This document shows positions 21,423-33,020 of a stretch of DNA of 64,000 nt, one piece after another. The stretch covers positions 161,391,697 to 161,455,696 of the forward strand of contig NC_073627.1 in the NCBI RefSeq assembly GCF_029407905.1, read 5' to 3'. Each line of letters starts with the position of its first letter. Position 1 is the first letter of the stretch. A program made the position numbers and the translations under genes. This DNA comes from Bubalus kerabau. Lineage: Eukaryota > Chordata > Mammalia > Artiodactyla > Bovidae. Below the pieces are notes generated by a model, which made no database searches, was not told the origin of the DNA, and was given only the letters and a program-made list of their open reading frames with translations.

Positions 21423-22751
21423 AGTAAAAAAGCTGGCTTAAATCTTAACATTCAGAAAACTAAGGTCATGGCATCTGGCCCCATCAGTTCAGTTCAGTTG
21501 CTCGGTCGTGTCTGACTCTTTTCAAACCCTTGAACTGTAGCACACCAGGCTTTCCAGTCCATCACCAACTCTGGGAGTTTACTCAAACTCATGTCCATTG
21601 AGTTGGTGATGCCATCCAACCATCTCATCCTCTGTCATCCCCTTCTCCTCACATCTTCAATCTTTCCCAGCATCAGGTTCTTTTCAAATGTTTCAAATGA
21701 GTCAGTTCTTCACATCAGCGATCCAAAGTATTAGAGTTTTAGCTTCAGCATCAGTCCTCCCAATGCATATTCAGGGCTGATTTCCTTTAGGATGGACTGG
21801 TTGGATCTCCTTGCAGTCCAAGGGACTCTCAAGAGTCTTCTCCAACACCACAGTTCAAAAGCATCAATTCTCCAGCACTCAGCTTTCTTTATAAGTCCAA
21901 CTCTCACATCCATACATGACTACAGGAAAAACCATAGCTTTGACTAGACAGAGCTTTGTTGGCAATGTAATGTCTCTGCTTTTTAATATGCTGTCTAGGT
22001 TGGTCATAATTTTTCCTACAAGGAGTAAGCATCTTTTAATTTCATGGCTGCAGTCACCATCTGCAGTGATTTTGGAGCCCAAGAAATTAAAGTCTGGCTC
22101 CATCACTTCATGGCAAATAGATGGGGAAACAATGGAAACAGTGACAGACTTTAATTTCTTGGGCTCCAAAATCACTGCAGATGGTGACTGCAGCCATGAA
22201 ATTAAAAGACGCTTACTCCTTGGAAGGAAAGTTATGACCAACCTAGACAGCATATTAAAAAGTAGGACACTACTTAGCCAACAAATGTCTGTCTAGTCAA
22301 AGATATGGTTTTTCCTGTAGTCATGTATGGATGTGAGAGTTGGACTATAAAGAAAGCTGAGCACCAAAGAACTGATGGTTTTGAACTGCAGTGCTGAATA
22401 AGACTCTTGAGAGTCCCTTGGACTGCAAGGAGGTCAAACCAGTCTATCCTAAAGGAAATCAGTCCTGAATATTCATTGGAAGAACCGATGCTGAAGCTGA
22501 AACTCCAATAATTTGGCTACTTGGTGTGAAGAGCTGACTCATTTGAAAAAACCCTGATGCTGGGAAAGATTGAAGGCAGGAAGAAAAGGGGACAACAGAG
22601 GACAAGATGGTTGGATGGCATAACTGACTCAATGGACATGAGTCTGAGCACATGCCGGGAGATGGTAAAGGACAGGGAAGCCTGGCATGCTGCAGTCTAT
22701 GGGGTCACAGAGTCATACATGACTGAATGACTCAACAAAAACAACAACAAC
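21423..22751 (+). mobile_element. BovB LINE 3' segment (outer element), with target duplication
   Basis: RTE-clade LINE, 5' truncated. Sense parts are 21423-21486 and 22093-22751, separated by an antisense BovB. The right part encodes the scrambled C-terminal region of ORF2 and ends in a (caa)n-like tail. It is flanked by the 9-bp repeat 'aatctcttc' at 21414-21422 and 22752-22760. Without the inner element the two sense parts join at the same consensus position. Confidence 0.9.
21487..22092 (-). mobile_element. BovB LINE 3' segment nested antiparallel in another BovB
   Basis: Reverse strand runs from a truncated start at 22092 ('gactttaatttcttgggctc') to the end repeat at 21487 ('agcaactgaactgaac'). 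It is flanked by 13-bp copies 'tctggccccatca' (21474-21486) and 'tctggctccatca' (22093-22105), one mismatch apart. It forms an inverted repeat with the right-hand sense part of the outer BovB: arms of about 600 bases and a 48-base loop (22097-22144). Confidence 0.9.
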
Positions 22752-23181
22752 AATCTCTTCTATTAATAAGTGGGCAGGGACAAACTCTCTCTCCATGAGC
22801 TGAGCCAAGGCACTTTAGTTTACAGTCAAGCAGAGGGGCAGAGTCCTCCAAACAAGCCATTAAGTACAACTATAATAACAAGAGCAATGAAAAGCAAGCC
22901 AAAGAAACAATTTCCAACATGTAGTCAGAATTGGCTTCTTCCCTGCAACATATTACCAATAAACCAGACCAAGAAGGCCTTATATGCTGAGACCTATAAA
23001 ACATTTTAAAAGGAAATTGAAAATGATTCAAAAAAATGAAAAGGTATCTCATACTGTTGGATTAGAAGGATTAATACTGCTAAAATGGCCATACTACACA
23101 AAGAAATCTATAGATTTAGTGTGATCCCTCTCAAATTATCAAGACTTTTTTCACAGAAGTAGGCAAATAATACTAAAACTT

Positions 23182-24470
23182 ATCAGTTCAGTTCAGTCAT
23201 TCAGTCGTGTCGGACTCTTTGCAACCCCATGAACTGCAACATGCCAGGCCTTCCTGTCCATCATCAACTCCCACAGTTTACTCAAACTCATGTCCATTGG
23301 GTTGGTGATGCCATCCAACCACCTCATCCTCTGTCATCCCCTTCTCCTCCTGCCTTCAATCTTTCCCAGCATCAGGGTCTTTTTCAATGAGTCAGTTCTT
23401 TGCATCAGGAGGACAAAGTTTGGAGTTTCAGCTTCAACATCAGTCCTTCCAATGAATATTTAGGACTGATTTCCTTTAGGATGGACTAGTTGGATCTCCT
23501 TGCTGTCCAAGGGACTTTCAAGAGTCTCCTCCAATACCACAGTTCAAAAGCATCAATTCTTTGGTGCTCAGTTTAAGTCCAACTCTCACATCCATACATT
23601 ACTTCTGGAAAAAACCATAGCTTTGACTAGATGGACCTTTATTGGCAAAGTAATGTCTCTGCTTTTTAATATGCTGTCTAGGTTGGGCTTCCCTGGTGGC
23701 TCAGAAGTTAAAACATCTGCCTCCAGTGCAGGAGTCCCGGGTTTGATCCCTGGGTGGGGAAGATCCCCTGGAGAAGGAAATGGTAAACCACTCCTATATT
23801 CTTGCCTGGAGAATCCCATGGATGGAGAAGCCTGGTAGGCTACAGTCCACGGGGTCGCAGAGAGTTGGACAAGACTGAGCAACTTCACCTTCACCACCTT
23901 CACCTAGGTTGGTCATAACTTTCCTTCCAAGGAGTAAGCGTCTTTTAATTTCATGGCTGCATTCACCATCTGCAGTGATTTTGGAGCCCAGAAAAATCAA
24001 GTCGGCCACTGTTTCCACTGTGCCCCCATCTATTTGCCATGAACTGATGGGACTGGATGCCATGATCTTAGTTTTCTGAATGTTGAGCTTTAAGCCAAGT
24101 TTTTCACTCTCCTCTTTCACTTTCATTAAAAGGCTTTTTAGTTCTTCACTTTCTTCCATAAGGGGGGTGTCATCTGCATATCTGAGGTTATTGATATTTC
24201 TCCTGGCAATCTTGATTCCAGCTTGTGCTTCATCCAGCCTTTCTCATGATGTACTCTGCATATAAGTTAATTAAGCAGGGTGACAGTATACAACATTGAT
24301 GTACTCCTTTTCATATTTGGAAGCAGTCTGTTCCATGTCCAGTTCTAACTGTTGCTTCCTGACCTGCATACAAATTTCTCAAGAGGCAGGTGAGGTGATC
24401 TGGTATTCCTATCTCTTTCAAAATATTCCACGGTTTATTGTGATCCACACGGTCAAAGGCTTTCCATAAA
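23182..24470 (-). mobile_element. BovB LINE 3' half, antisense, in L1
   Basis: Antisense BovB from the end repeat at 23182-23200 to a 5' truncation near 24470 within the reverse transcriptase region. The catalytic tyrosine-alanine-aspartate-aspartate codons are readable in reverse near 24173-24184. The host L1 seems to have lost about 7 bases at the site instead of gaining a duplication. A Bov-tA interrupts it at 23687-23903. Confidence 0.88.
23687..23903 (+). repeat. Bov-tA SINE inside BovB, with target duplication
   Basis: Full-length SINE from 'gcttccctggtggctcagaa' to 'gacaagactgagcaacttca' plus a short 'cacctt' repeat tail. Flanked by the 9-bp repeat 'ctaggttgg' at 23678-23686 and 23904-23912. 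Insertion order is L1, then BovB, then Bov-tA. Confidence 0.93.
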
Positions 24471-24587
24471 AGACTCAGAAATACCAAAGCAAATTGATGA
24501 AACAGAACAAAGCAGGCATTAGACCCCTCACAGATATCAGACAATACTACAAAGTTGCAGTAATTTAAACAGTGTGGTATTGTCACC

Positions 24588-24609
24588 AAAAAAAAAAAAA
24601 AAAAAAAAA
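24588..24609 (+). repeat. Poly-A run (22 A) inside L1 ORF2
   Basis: Uninterrupted A run at a spot where L1 has a short A-rich stretch before 'agacatatagatcaatgta'. Probably replication slippage, or an assembly-sensitive homopolymer. Confidence 0.9.
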
Positions 24610-24734
24610 GACATATAGATCAATGTAGCAGAATAGAGAGCCTTGAAATAAACCCATACACCTATGGTCAATTAATCTTCAACAAGGTAGGCAAGAACGT
24701 ATAATGGAAAAAAGATGATTTCTTCAGCAAGTTG

Positions 24735-24815
24735 GAAAGTTGGATGCTGCTGCTGCTGCTGCTGCTAAGTCGCTCCAGTCGTGTCTGACTCTGTGAGACT
24801 CCAGAGACGGCATAG
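24735..24815 (-). repeat. Bov-A2 3' fragment, antisense
   Basis: A gct triplet run, then 'aagtcgctccagtcgtgtct' and 'agactccagagacggca'. Only the tail-proximal part of a Bov-A2 remains. It sits in the L1 where 'ggaaagttgga' and 'tagctgcatgtaaatc' should be nearly adjacent. Confidence 0.8.
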
Positions 24816-26129
24816 CTGCATGTAAATCAATGAAGTTAAAACACACTCTTACACCATACACAAAAATAAGCTGAAAATAGCTTTAAAGACTTAAACATAA
24901 GACATGATATCATAAAACTCCCAAAAGAGAACACAGGCTAAATAGTCTCTGACATAAATCATACCAATGTTTTCTTAGGTCAGTTTCCAAAAGCAACAGA
25001 AGTAAAAGCAAAAATAAGGAAATGGGACCCAATCAAACTTACAAACTTTTTACAGCTAAGGAAACAGAATGAAAAAACAACCTACAGACTGGGAGAAAAT
25101 ATTTGCAAATGATGTTACCAAGAAGAGCTTAATTACCAAAATATATAACAGCTCACACAATTCAACATCAAAAAACAAACAACCCAATCAAAAATAGATG
25201 GCCTAAATAATCACTTCTCCAAAGAATACATACAGATGAACAACAGGCACATGAAAAGATGCTCAACACTATTAATTATTAGAGAAATACAAATCAAAAC
25301 TACAATGAGGTAACACCTCACACCAGTCAGAATAGCCGTCATTAAAAAAAAATCTACAGATGGTGGAGAGGGTGTGGAGAAAAGGAACATTCCTACACTG
25401 TTGGTGGGAATGCCAATTGGTACAGCCATTGTGTAATGCATTATGGAGGTTCCTCAAAAAACTACAAGTAAAAGTTGCCATAGGATCCAGCAATCCCACT
25501 CCTGGGCATGTATCCAGACAAAACTATAATTAGAAAAGCTACATGGACCCCAGTGTTCACAGCAGTATTATTCACAATAGCCAAGACAAGGAAACAATCT
25601 GAATGTCTATCAACAGATAAATGGATAAAGAAGATGCAGTACATATATAAATGGAATACTAGTAAGCCATTAAAATGAATGAAGTAATGCCATTTGCAGC
25701 AACATGGACAAATGTAGAGATTATCCTACTAAGTGAAGTAAATCATAAATAGAAAAATAAATACCTTATTATATCACTTACATGTTGAACCTAAAATATG
25801 ACACAAATGAACTTGTCTATGAAACAGAAACAGGTTCACTGACATAGAGAACAGACTTGTGGTTTCCAAGGGGGTGGGGAGTGGAAGAAGGATGGATTGG
25901 AAATTTAGGATTAGAAGATTAAACTGTTATATATTTAATGGATAAATAATAAGGTCCTACTGTATAGCACAGAGAGCTATATGTAATATCCTGTTATAAA
26001 CCATATATAAAAGTATATATGAAAAGAATATGAAAAAGAAAGTGTATGTATATATCTGAATCACTTTGCTCTACAGAAACATTAACACAACATTGTAAAT
26101 CAATTATACATAAATAAAATAAAATTTTT

Positions 26130-26705
26130 AGTATACTGTATTGGTGTTTTTCTTTCTGGCTTACTTCACGCTGCATAATAGGCTCCAGTTTCATCTACCT
26201 CATTAGAACTGATTCAAATGTATTTTTTTTTAATGGCTGAGTAATATTCTATTGTGTATATGTACCACAGCTTTCTTATCCTTTCATCTGCTGATGGACA
26301 TCTAGGTTGCTTCTATGTCCTGGCTATTATAAACTGTGCTGTGATTAATTTAGAAAGAAGGTAATGATAACCCTGTATGCAAGACAGCAAAAGAGACACA
26401 GATGTATTGAACAGTCTTTTGGACTCTGTGGGAGAGGGCGAGGGTGGGATGGTTTGGGAGAATGGCATTGAAACATGCAAATTATCATATGTGAAACGAA
26501 TCGCCAGTCCAGGTTTGATGCATGATACAGGGTGTTTGGGGCTGGTGCACTGGGATGACCCAGAGGGATGGGATGGGGAGGGAGGTGGGAGGGGGATTCA
26601 GGATGGGGAACATATGTACACTCATGGTGGATTCAAGTCAATGTATGGCAAAACCAATACAATATTGTAAAGTAAAATAAATTAGTTGATTAAAAAAAAT
26701 AAAAT
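26130..26705 (+). mobile_element. Ruminant L1 3' end with 5' inversion
   Basis: 26130-26345 is antisense L1 ('agtatactgtattggtgttt' to 'tggctattataaactgtgct'). 26349-26705 is sense L1 and 3' UTR ('tttagaaagaaggtaatgat' to 'accaatacaatattgtaaag'). Compared with the uninterrupted copy at 29921-30513, the two parts are neighbours on the element, with about 17 bases missing at the junction. This is the layout expected from twin priming. Confidence 0.85.
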
Positions 26706-26980
26706 ATTTTTTTTTAATTAAAAAAAGGAGCAAGGCAAGAATGTTCACTATAACCACTCTGTATGATATTGTTATGGGTGTCCCAGGCAGTACAATAAGG
26801 CAAGAGAAATAAATAAAAGGCATTACAGTTGGAAAGAAGAAAACTGTCTTTTTCACAAACAGATTGTATATGGTAAATAACTATAAAAATCCTAAGAAAT
26901 ACACAAAATAACTAATAAAATTAACAAGAGAACTTACCAAGCTATTGCGTGTGTCAGATCACACAAACCAATTGCATTTC

Positions 26981-27214
26981 ATTTATAAAAAAATATTTCT
27001 TTATTTATTTGGCTGGGCTGGGTCTTAGTTGTGACATGTGGAATTTTAAGCTGTGGCATGCAGGCTTTTCAGTTGTGGCATGTGGGGATCTTTAGTTGCA
27101 GCGTGCAAACTCTTAGTTATAGCATGTGGGATCTAGTACCCTGACTAAGAATCAAACCCAGGTCTCCTGCATTGAGAGCATGGAACCTTGGCAAGTAGAC
27201 CACCAGGGAAGTCC
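26981..27214 (-). repeat. CHR-type SINE with target duplication, antisense
   Basis: The T-rich left edge ('atttatttggctgggctggg') is the SINE tail; the right end 'ccaccagggaagtc' is its 5' start on the reverse strand. Flanked by 19-bp copies of 'cacaaaccaattgcatttc' (26962-26980; 27215-27233), one mismatch apart. Confidence 0.92.
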
Positions 27215-27956
27215 CACAAACAAATTGCATTTCTGTTCACCAACAAAGAAATAAGTGGAAAACAAATTTTAAAACATCATTTGTAATATATTAAAAATAT
27301 AAAATAGCTGAAAGAAAATTAACAAGATGTGCAACACTTTCATACTGAAAGCTGCAAAGCACTGCAGAGAGAAACTGAGGAAGACCTACTACAGAAATAT
27401 TGTGGATTAGAAGGCTCAGTGTTATTTAGATATCAATTCTTCCCAGTCAGCTTACAGATTAATGTTATTCCATACAAAATCCAGGCAAAAATTTTAGAAG
27501 TTGACAAAAGGATTCTAAGCTGATATGGAAATGTAAAGGAACTGGAAGAGCCAAAACAGTCTTGAAAAATATGAATCAAGTTAGATAATTTACACTAACT
27601 CATTATTAAACTTATTATAAACCTATAATATCAAGTCTTTGCAGTACTGATACAAAGAAAGACAAATAAATCAATAAACAGAATAAATATGTACAGAAAG
27701 GAACCCACACATAACTGATCAATTTATTTTTAACAAAGATGTCAAGGTAATTCAATGGGGAAAGGATAGGTTTTTTAACAAATAATGCTGGAACAAGTAT
27801 ATATCCAGATCTCAAACTATATAAAACAATCAATTAGAGGTAGGTAACAGACCTAAACATAAACATTCTATCAATAAAATTTCTTGTGGGGCACACAGAA
27901 TATCATTTTTATCCTAGGGAATACAAAGAATTTTAGATAGGATCCAAAAACATCAA

Positions 27957-28346
27957 CTTTGAACTGTGCTTTTGAACTGTGGTGTTAGAGAAGACTCTTG
28001 AGAGTCCCTTGGACAGCTAGGAGATCCAACCAGTCCATCCTAGAGGAAATCAGTCCTAAATATTCATTGGAAGGACTGATGCTGAAACTGAAACTCCAGT
28101 ATGTTGGCCACCTGATGCGAAGAACTGACTCATTTGAAAAGACCCTGTTACTGGGAAAGATTGAAGGCAGGAGGAGAAGGGGACGACAGAGGATGAGATG
28201 GTTGGATGGCATCACTGACTCAATGGAAATGAGTTTGAGTAAACTCTGGGAGTTGACAATGGATAGGGAGGCCTGGTGTGCTGCAGTCCATGGGTTCGCA
28301 AAGAGTCGGACACGACTGAGTAACTGAACTGAACTGAATTGAGCTG
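27957..28346 (+). mobile_element. BovB LINE 3' end with target duplication
   Basis: Short sense BovB encoding only the ORF2 C-terminus (frame 27998-28327, with the arginine-rich GRRRRGRQRMRWLDG motif), ending in 'actgaactgaactgaattga'. Flanked by the 11-bp repeat 'aaaaacatcaa' at 27946-27956 and 28347-28357. Confidence 0.93.
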
Positions 28347-29920
28347 AAAAACATCAAAAGCCATAAGGGAAATTTCAAATGTCATGATATCCAAAATTAA
28401 AAACTTCAGCTCTTCTTTTCTTATATTTTATGGTAGCTGAAGTTTCCACAGATGTCCTTTTTATGTTTTGGAAGTATCCTTTATTGTTGTTGTTGTTGCG
28501 TACTATTTTTTTCCTCCAGCTTTATATAGGTACAATTGACAAACAAAAAGTATATATATTTATGATGCATAATGTGATGTTTTAAAATGTGTATACATTA
28601 TGAAATGATTATCAAAATAAAATTAATTAACATATCCATCACCTTACATAGTTATTTTTGAGGGTATATGGAGAGAACATTTAAGATCTACTCTCTTAAA
28701 AAATTTCAAGTGTAAAATATAGTATTATTAACTATGCTCACCATACTGTACATTAGATCTCCAGAAGTTATTCATCCTGCATAACTAAAACTTTGTACCA
28801 TTTTACCAAAATTTCTTCATATTTCTCTAATCTTGAACCCCTAGCATCATTCTATTCTATTATCCTATGAATTCAGCTGATTTAGAATCCACATATAAAT
28901 GAGATTTTGTACCATTTGTCTTTCTGTGCCTGGCTTATTTCACTTAGTGTAATATCCTTGAGATTCATCCTTACTGTAGCATGTGACAGGATGTTCTTCT
29001 GTTTTAAAGCTGAATAGTACTTTATGAATATACCACATTTTCTTTCCATTCATATATCAATAGACACTTAGGTTGATTCCATTATCTTGGCTGTTGAGAA
29101 TAATGCTACAGCAAACATGGGAACAGAGAAACCTATATGAGATACTGATTTCATTTCCTTTAAATATATACCCAGAAGCAAATGGTAGTACTACTTGTAA
29201 CTCTTTGAGGAACCTCCATACTGCTTTCCATAATAGTAGTATTAATTTATACCCTCACCAATAGTGTACAAGGTTCTTTTCTCCACATCCTCACCAATAT
29301 TTTATTATTTTTTTTGTAATAGCCATTCTAACAGATGTTAGGTGATATCTCAATGTAATTTTAATATACATGTTCCTGATGATTAGTTATGTTGAGCATT
29401 TTCTTTCTTAAGTACCTATTGGCTATTTGTATATCTTCTTTGGAAAATGTCTATTCAGGTCTTTCGCCGATTTTTTTAACGGGGTATTTGTTTTTTTTGC
29501 CATTGAGTTGTTCAAGTTCCTTTAGACCTTGCCATATATATGGTTTACAAATATTTTCTCCCATTGCATAGTCTTACCCTTCACTCTATTATTCTCTTTG
29601 CTGGACAGAAACTTTTAGTTTGGTGCAAGCTGAATTGCCCATTTTTGCTTTTGTTGCCTGTGCTTTTGGACTTATAACCAAAAGTCATTGTCAAGGCCAG
29701 CATCAGAAAGCTTTTCTCCTGTTTTCTACTAGTAATTCTATAGTTTCAACTCATATTTAAGCCTTTAATCCATTTTAAGGTGATTTTAGTAGATGGTATG
29801 AGATAAGGATCTGATTTCATTCTTCTACATGTGTATATCCAGTTTTACAAACACCATTTACTGAAGAGACTATTCCTATAGTCTAGGCACTTTTGTCAAA
29901 GATTAACTGATTATAAATTA

Positions 29921-30513
29921 TAAATGTACCCCAATGTTCATTGCAGCACTGTTTATAATAGCCAGGACATGGAAGCAACCTAGATGTCCATCAGCAGATG
30001 AATGGATAAGAAAGCTATGGTACATATACACAATGGAGTATTACTCAGCCATTAAAAAGAATACATTTGAATCAGTTCTAATGAGGTGGATGAAACTGGA
30101 GCCTATTATACAGAGTGAAGTAAGCAGAAAGAAAAACACCAATACAGTATACTAATGCATATATATGGAATTTAGAAAGATGGTAACAATAACCCTGTGT
30201 ACGAGACAGCAAAAGAGACACTGATGTATAGAACAGTCTTATGGACTCTGTGGGAGAGGGAGAGGGTGGTAAGATTTGGGAGAATGACATTGAAACATGT
30301 ATAATATCATGTATGAAACAAGTTTCCAGTCCAGGTTCGATGCACGATACTGGATGCTTGGGGCTAGTGCACTGGGACGACCCAGAGGGATGGTATGGGG
30401 AGGGAGGAGGGTTCAGGATGGGGAGCACATGTATACCTGTGGCAGATTCATTTTGATATTTGGCAAAATTAATACAATTTTGTAAAGTTTAAAAATAAAA
30501 TAAAATTAAAAAA
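29921..30513 (+). mobile_element. Ruminant L1 3' end, sense, in antisense L1
   Basis: 'accccaatgttcattgcagc', 'gatgtccatcagcagatgaa', 'gactctgtgggagagggaga' and 'agcacatgtatacctgtggc' run into the A-rich end. Flanked by 'ataaatgta' at 29920-29928 and 30514-30522 (9 bp; the left copy overlaps the element edge). The antisense L1 resumes at 'tggatttatttctggtctct'. Confidence 0.85.
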
Positions 30514-30575
30514 ATAAATGTATGGATTTATTTCTGGTCTCTTATTCTCTTCCATTGGTCAATTTGTCTATTTAT

Positions 30576-30770
30576 TCCCTTGTGGCTCAGCTGGTAAAGA
30601 ATCTGCCTGCAATGCAGGAGACCTGGGTTCAATCCCTGGGTTGGGAAGATCCCCTGGAGAAGGGCATGGCAACCTGCTCCAGTATTCTGGCCTGGAGAAT
30701 CCCATGGACTGTTATAGTCCATGGGGTGGCAAAGAGTCAGACACGACTGAGCAACTTTCACTTTCACCAG
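30576..30770 (+). repeat. Bov-tA SINE
   Basis: 'ccttgtggctcagctggtaa' to 'gacacgactgagcaactttc' plus a short 'actttc' repeat. Inserted in the antisense L1. The open frames of 93 and 165 codons crossing it are read-throughs of SINE and L1. Confidence 0.92.
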
Positions 30771-30895
30771 TGTCATACTGTTTTAATTGCTACAGCTTTA
30801 TAGTATATTTTGAATTTAGGAAGTGTGATACTTCCAGATTTGATCTTTATCAAGACTGTTTTGGCTATTTGAGGTCTTTTGTGATTCTGTATGGG

Positions 30896-30972
30896 GGCTT
30901 CCCTGGTGGCACAGAGGTTAACACATCTGCCTGCAATGTGGGAGACCTGAGTTCGATCCCTGGGTCGGGAGG
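30896..30972 (+). repeat. Bov-tA SINE, 5' part only
   Basis: Starts 'gggcttccctggtggcacag' and stops just after 'tcgatccctgggtcgggagg'. L1 sequence resumes at once, so the 3' half is deleted. Confidence 0.88.
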
Positions 30973-31630
30973 ATTGCCTTTCCTATTTCTGTGGAAAATG
31001 TCATCGCAATTTTAGTAGGGATGCACTGAATCTGTAGATTTCTTGGGGTGGTATGACATTTTAACAATATTAGTTGTTCTAATCTATGAACATAGAATAT
31101 CTTTCCATTTATTTGTCTTTTTCAATTTCTTTCATCAGTGTCTTGTAACTTTTACTGTATGTATCTTTCACCTTCTTAATTAAATGTATTCATATGTATT
31201 TTATTACTTTTGATACTATTATAAATTGTTTTCTTAATATCTTTTCATGCTAATTGTTAGTGTATAGAAATACAACTGGTTTTTGTGTGCTGATTTTTGT
31301 ATCTTGCAACTTACTGAGATTGTTTATTAGTTCTGCTTTTTTTTTTTTTGCTAGAGATTTTAGGGTTTTATATGTACAAGTGTCAGATACAGGCAATCTT
31401 ACTCCTTCCTTTTCAATTTGGATACCTTTTATTTCTTCTTATTTTCTAATTACACTGGCTAAAACTTCTAGCACTATATTGAATTGAAATAGCAAGAGTG
31501 GGAACATTTGTCCTGTTTCTTATCTTGAAGGAAAAGCTTTTAACTTTTCATCTTTGGTTATGAAGTTAGTTGTGGGCTTGTCATATATGTCCTTTATAAT
31601 GTTTAGGTACATTTCTTATAATTTGTCAAA

Positions 31631-31840
31631 GTGAAGCAATACGTGAAAGTTACTCAGTCGTGTCTGACTCTTTGCAACCCCATGGACTATATAGTTCACT
31701 GAATTTTCCAGGCAAGAATACTAGAGTAGGTAGTCTTTCCCTTTTCCAGGGGATCTTCTCAACCCGGGGATTGAAGCCAGGTCTCCCACATTGCAGGCAG
31801 ATTCTTTACCAGCTGAACCACAAGGGAAGCTCCACAAGGG
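31631..31840 (-). repeat. Bov-tA-type SINE with target duplication, antisense
   Basis: Antisense copy ending 'accacaagggaagct'. Flanked by the perfect 11-bp repeat 'aatttgtcaaa' at 31620-31630 and 31841-31851. Confidence 0.92.
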
Positions 31841-31912
31841 AATTTGTCAAAAGTTTTTATCATAAAAGTGTGTTGAATTTTGTCAAATACATTTTCCTGC
31901 ATTTATCAAAAT

Positions 31913-32560
31913 TATCAGCGGTGGATGGTCCAGATCCTGGGGCTGCAGGTGACAGCTGAACCTAGTGTACGCCTGGAAGCTGGGTCACCAGGGGCAGGTA
32001 TTGAGCTTGGGTCCACAGGGGCTGAACTGGACCTTGGAACCTTGGAGCCTGGACTGGCATTGTGATGACCAGGAAGGGGAAGCCTGGAGTCTTGGACAAC
32101 AGGTGCTAGCCTGGTGCCAGAGTTCACTGGGGTAAGCCTGGTCCTGAGTTCCATGGCAAAGTCAGGTACACACTTTTCTTCTTCAATGAACTGGGAGTCT
32201 CTCTATGCACTGCTAGGTCTTAGAAGAAGGATGACAGAGATGATGAGAAACAGTCATTTTACTCTCTTTAATAGATCTTTTCTTAATTACGTGTTGAGTT
32301 TCAATGGAAATCCAGAAGGTTTTCCAATCTTTAATCTCTTGCTTGGAATCCTTAATTCTTGTGAAGGTATTTTCATCTGTAGATAGTTACTCAAACTGAT
32401 GCTTCTGTGAGAGGATAAGCTCTGAAAACTCCTATTTTATTATATTGCTGAGGTCCTTTTAAAAGTATTTTTTTACTGTTAGTTTGCAGAGAGATTTTGT
32501 AAGATTTTACGTTCATAAGTTTGAATTTTTGTAAAAATGTTTTATTTGCATTTATAGACA
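31913..32560. mobile_element. Unclassified insert with degenerate ~30-bp GC-rich repeats
   Basis: The antisense L1 breaks at about 31912 ('gcatttatcaaaattatc') and resumes at about 32561 ('gacatggtcctaagaatttt'). Between them, 31918-32170 is G/C-rich and made of loose ~30-base units of the form 'gcctgg..c..gggtccac'. A T-rich tail follows. 'tgcatttat' occurs at both edges and may be a 9-bp target duplication. Open frames here (61-99 codons) follow from the repeat composition, and I do not regard them as coding. Confidence 0.45.
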
Positions 32561-32743
32561 TGGTCCTAAGAATTTTTCCTTTATTCTATTAAAGTGATAA
32601 AATTAATTGGCTATATTCAGATATTAAACCTACCTTTCCTTTTTTGTATAACACCCTCTTGTTCATGATATATCCTTTTGATACCCTTTTGATATGGTGG
32701 ATACTATTTACTAATATTTTATTGATAGTTATTGAGTCTATGC

Positions 32744-33020
32744 TATGCTATGCTAAGTCACTTCAGTCGTGTCCGACTCTGTGCGACCCTAGAGATGGCA
32801 GCCCACCAGGCTCCCCCATACCTGGGATTCTCCAGGCAAGAACACTGGAGTGGGTTGCCATTTTCTTCTCCAATGCATGAAAGTGAAAAGGGAAAGTGAA
32901 GTCGCTCAGTCGTGTCCGACTCCTAGCAACCCCATGGACTGCAGCCTACCAGCCTCCTCCATCCATGGGATTTTCCAGGCAAGAGTACTGGAGTGGGGTG
33001 CCATTGCCTTCTCCAGCCAC
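32744..33020 (-). repeat. Bov-A2 dimeric SINE, antisense
   Basis: Two BovA units with the linker 'gcatgaaagtgaaaagggaa'; a 'gctat' run replaces the usual gct triplets at the tail. No clean target duplication found. Confidence 0.93.

Larger units (their letters stand above)
22870..26115 (+). mobile_element. L1 ORF2 remnant with 3' UTR, broken by BovB and SINE insertions
   Basis: Sense L1: 'ctaaaatggccatactacac' and 'cttttttcacagaagtaggc' before the BovB, then after it 'agactcagaaataccaaagc', 'aaacccatacacctatggtc', 'gggagaaaatatttgcaaat' and 'tggtgggaatgccaattggt', ending in a 3' UTR at about 26112. Frames are destroyed. It is interrupted at 23182-24470 (BovB) and 24735-24815 (Bov-A2 piece). 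Confidence 0.85.
26725..28440 (+). mobile_element. Old L1 ORF2 remnant, broken by CHR and BovB
   Basis: Sense L1 phrases 'gagcaaggcaagaatgttca', 'agcactgcagagagaaactg', 'gagccaaaacagtcttgaaa' and 'gtctttgcagtactgataca' occur in ORF2 order. Frames are broken throughout. It holds the CHR SINE at 26981-27214 and the BovB at 27957-28346. Confidence 0.8.

Noticed and set aside
30518..31015. 165-codon open frame on the plus strand
   Set aside because: It reads through a Bov-tA, antisense L1 and a second partial Bov-tA. Its peptide is the familiar SINE translation, not a gene.
31918..32170. Collagen-like or mucin-like coding repeat
   Set aside because: Units are degenerate in length and frame, frames are open on both strands only because of composition, and the segment sits inside an L1 gap.
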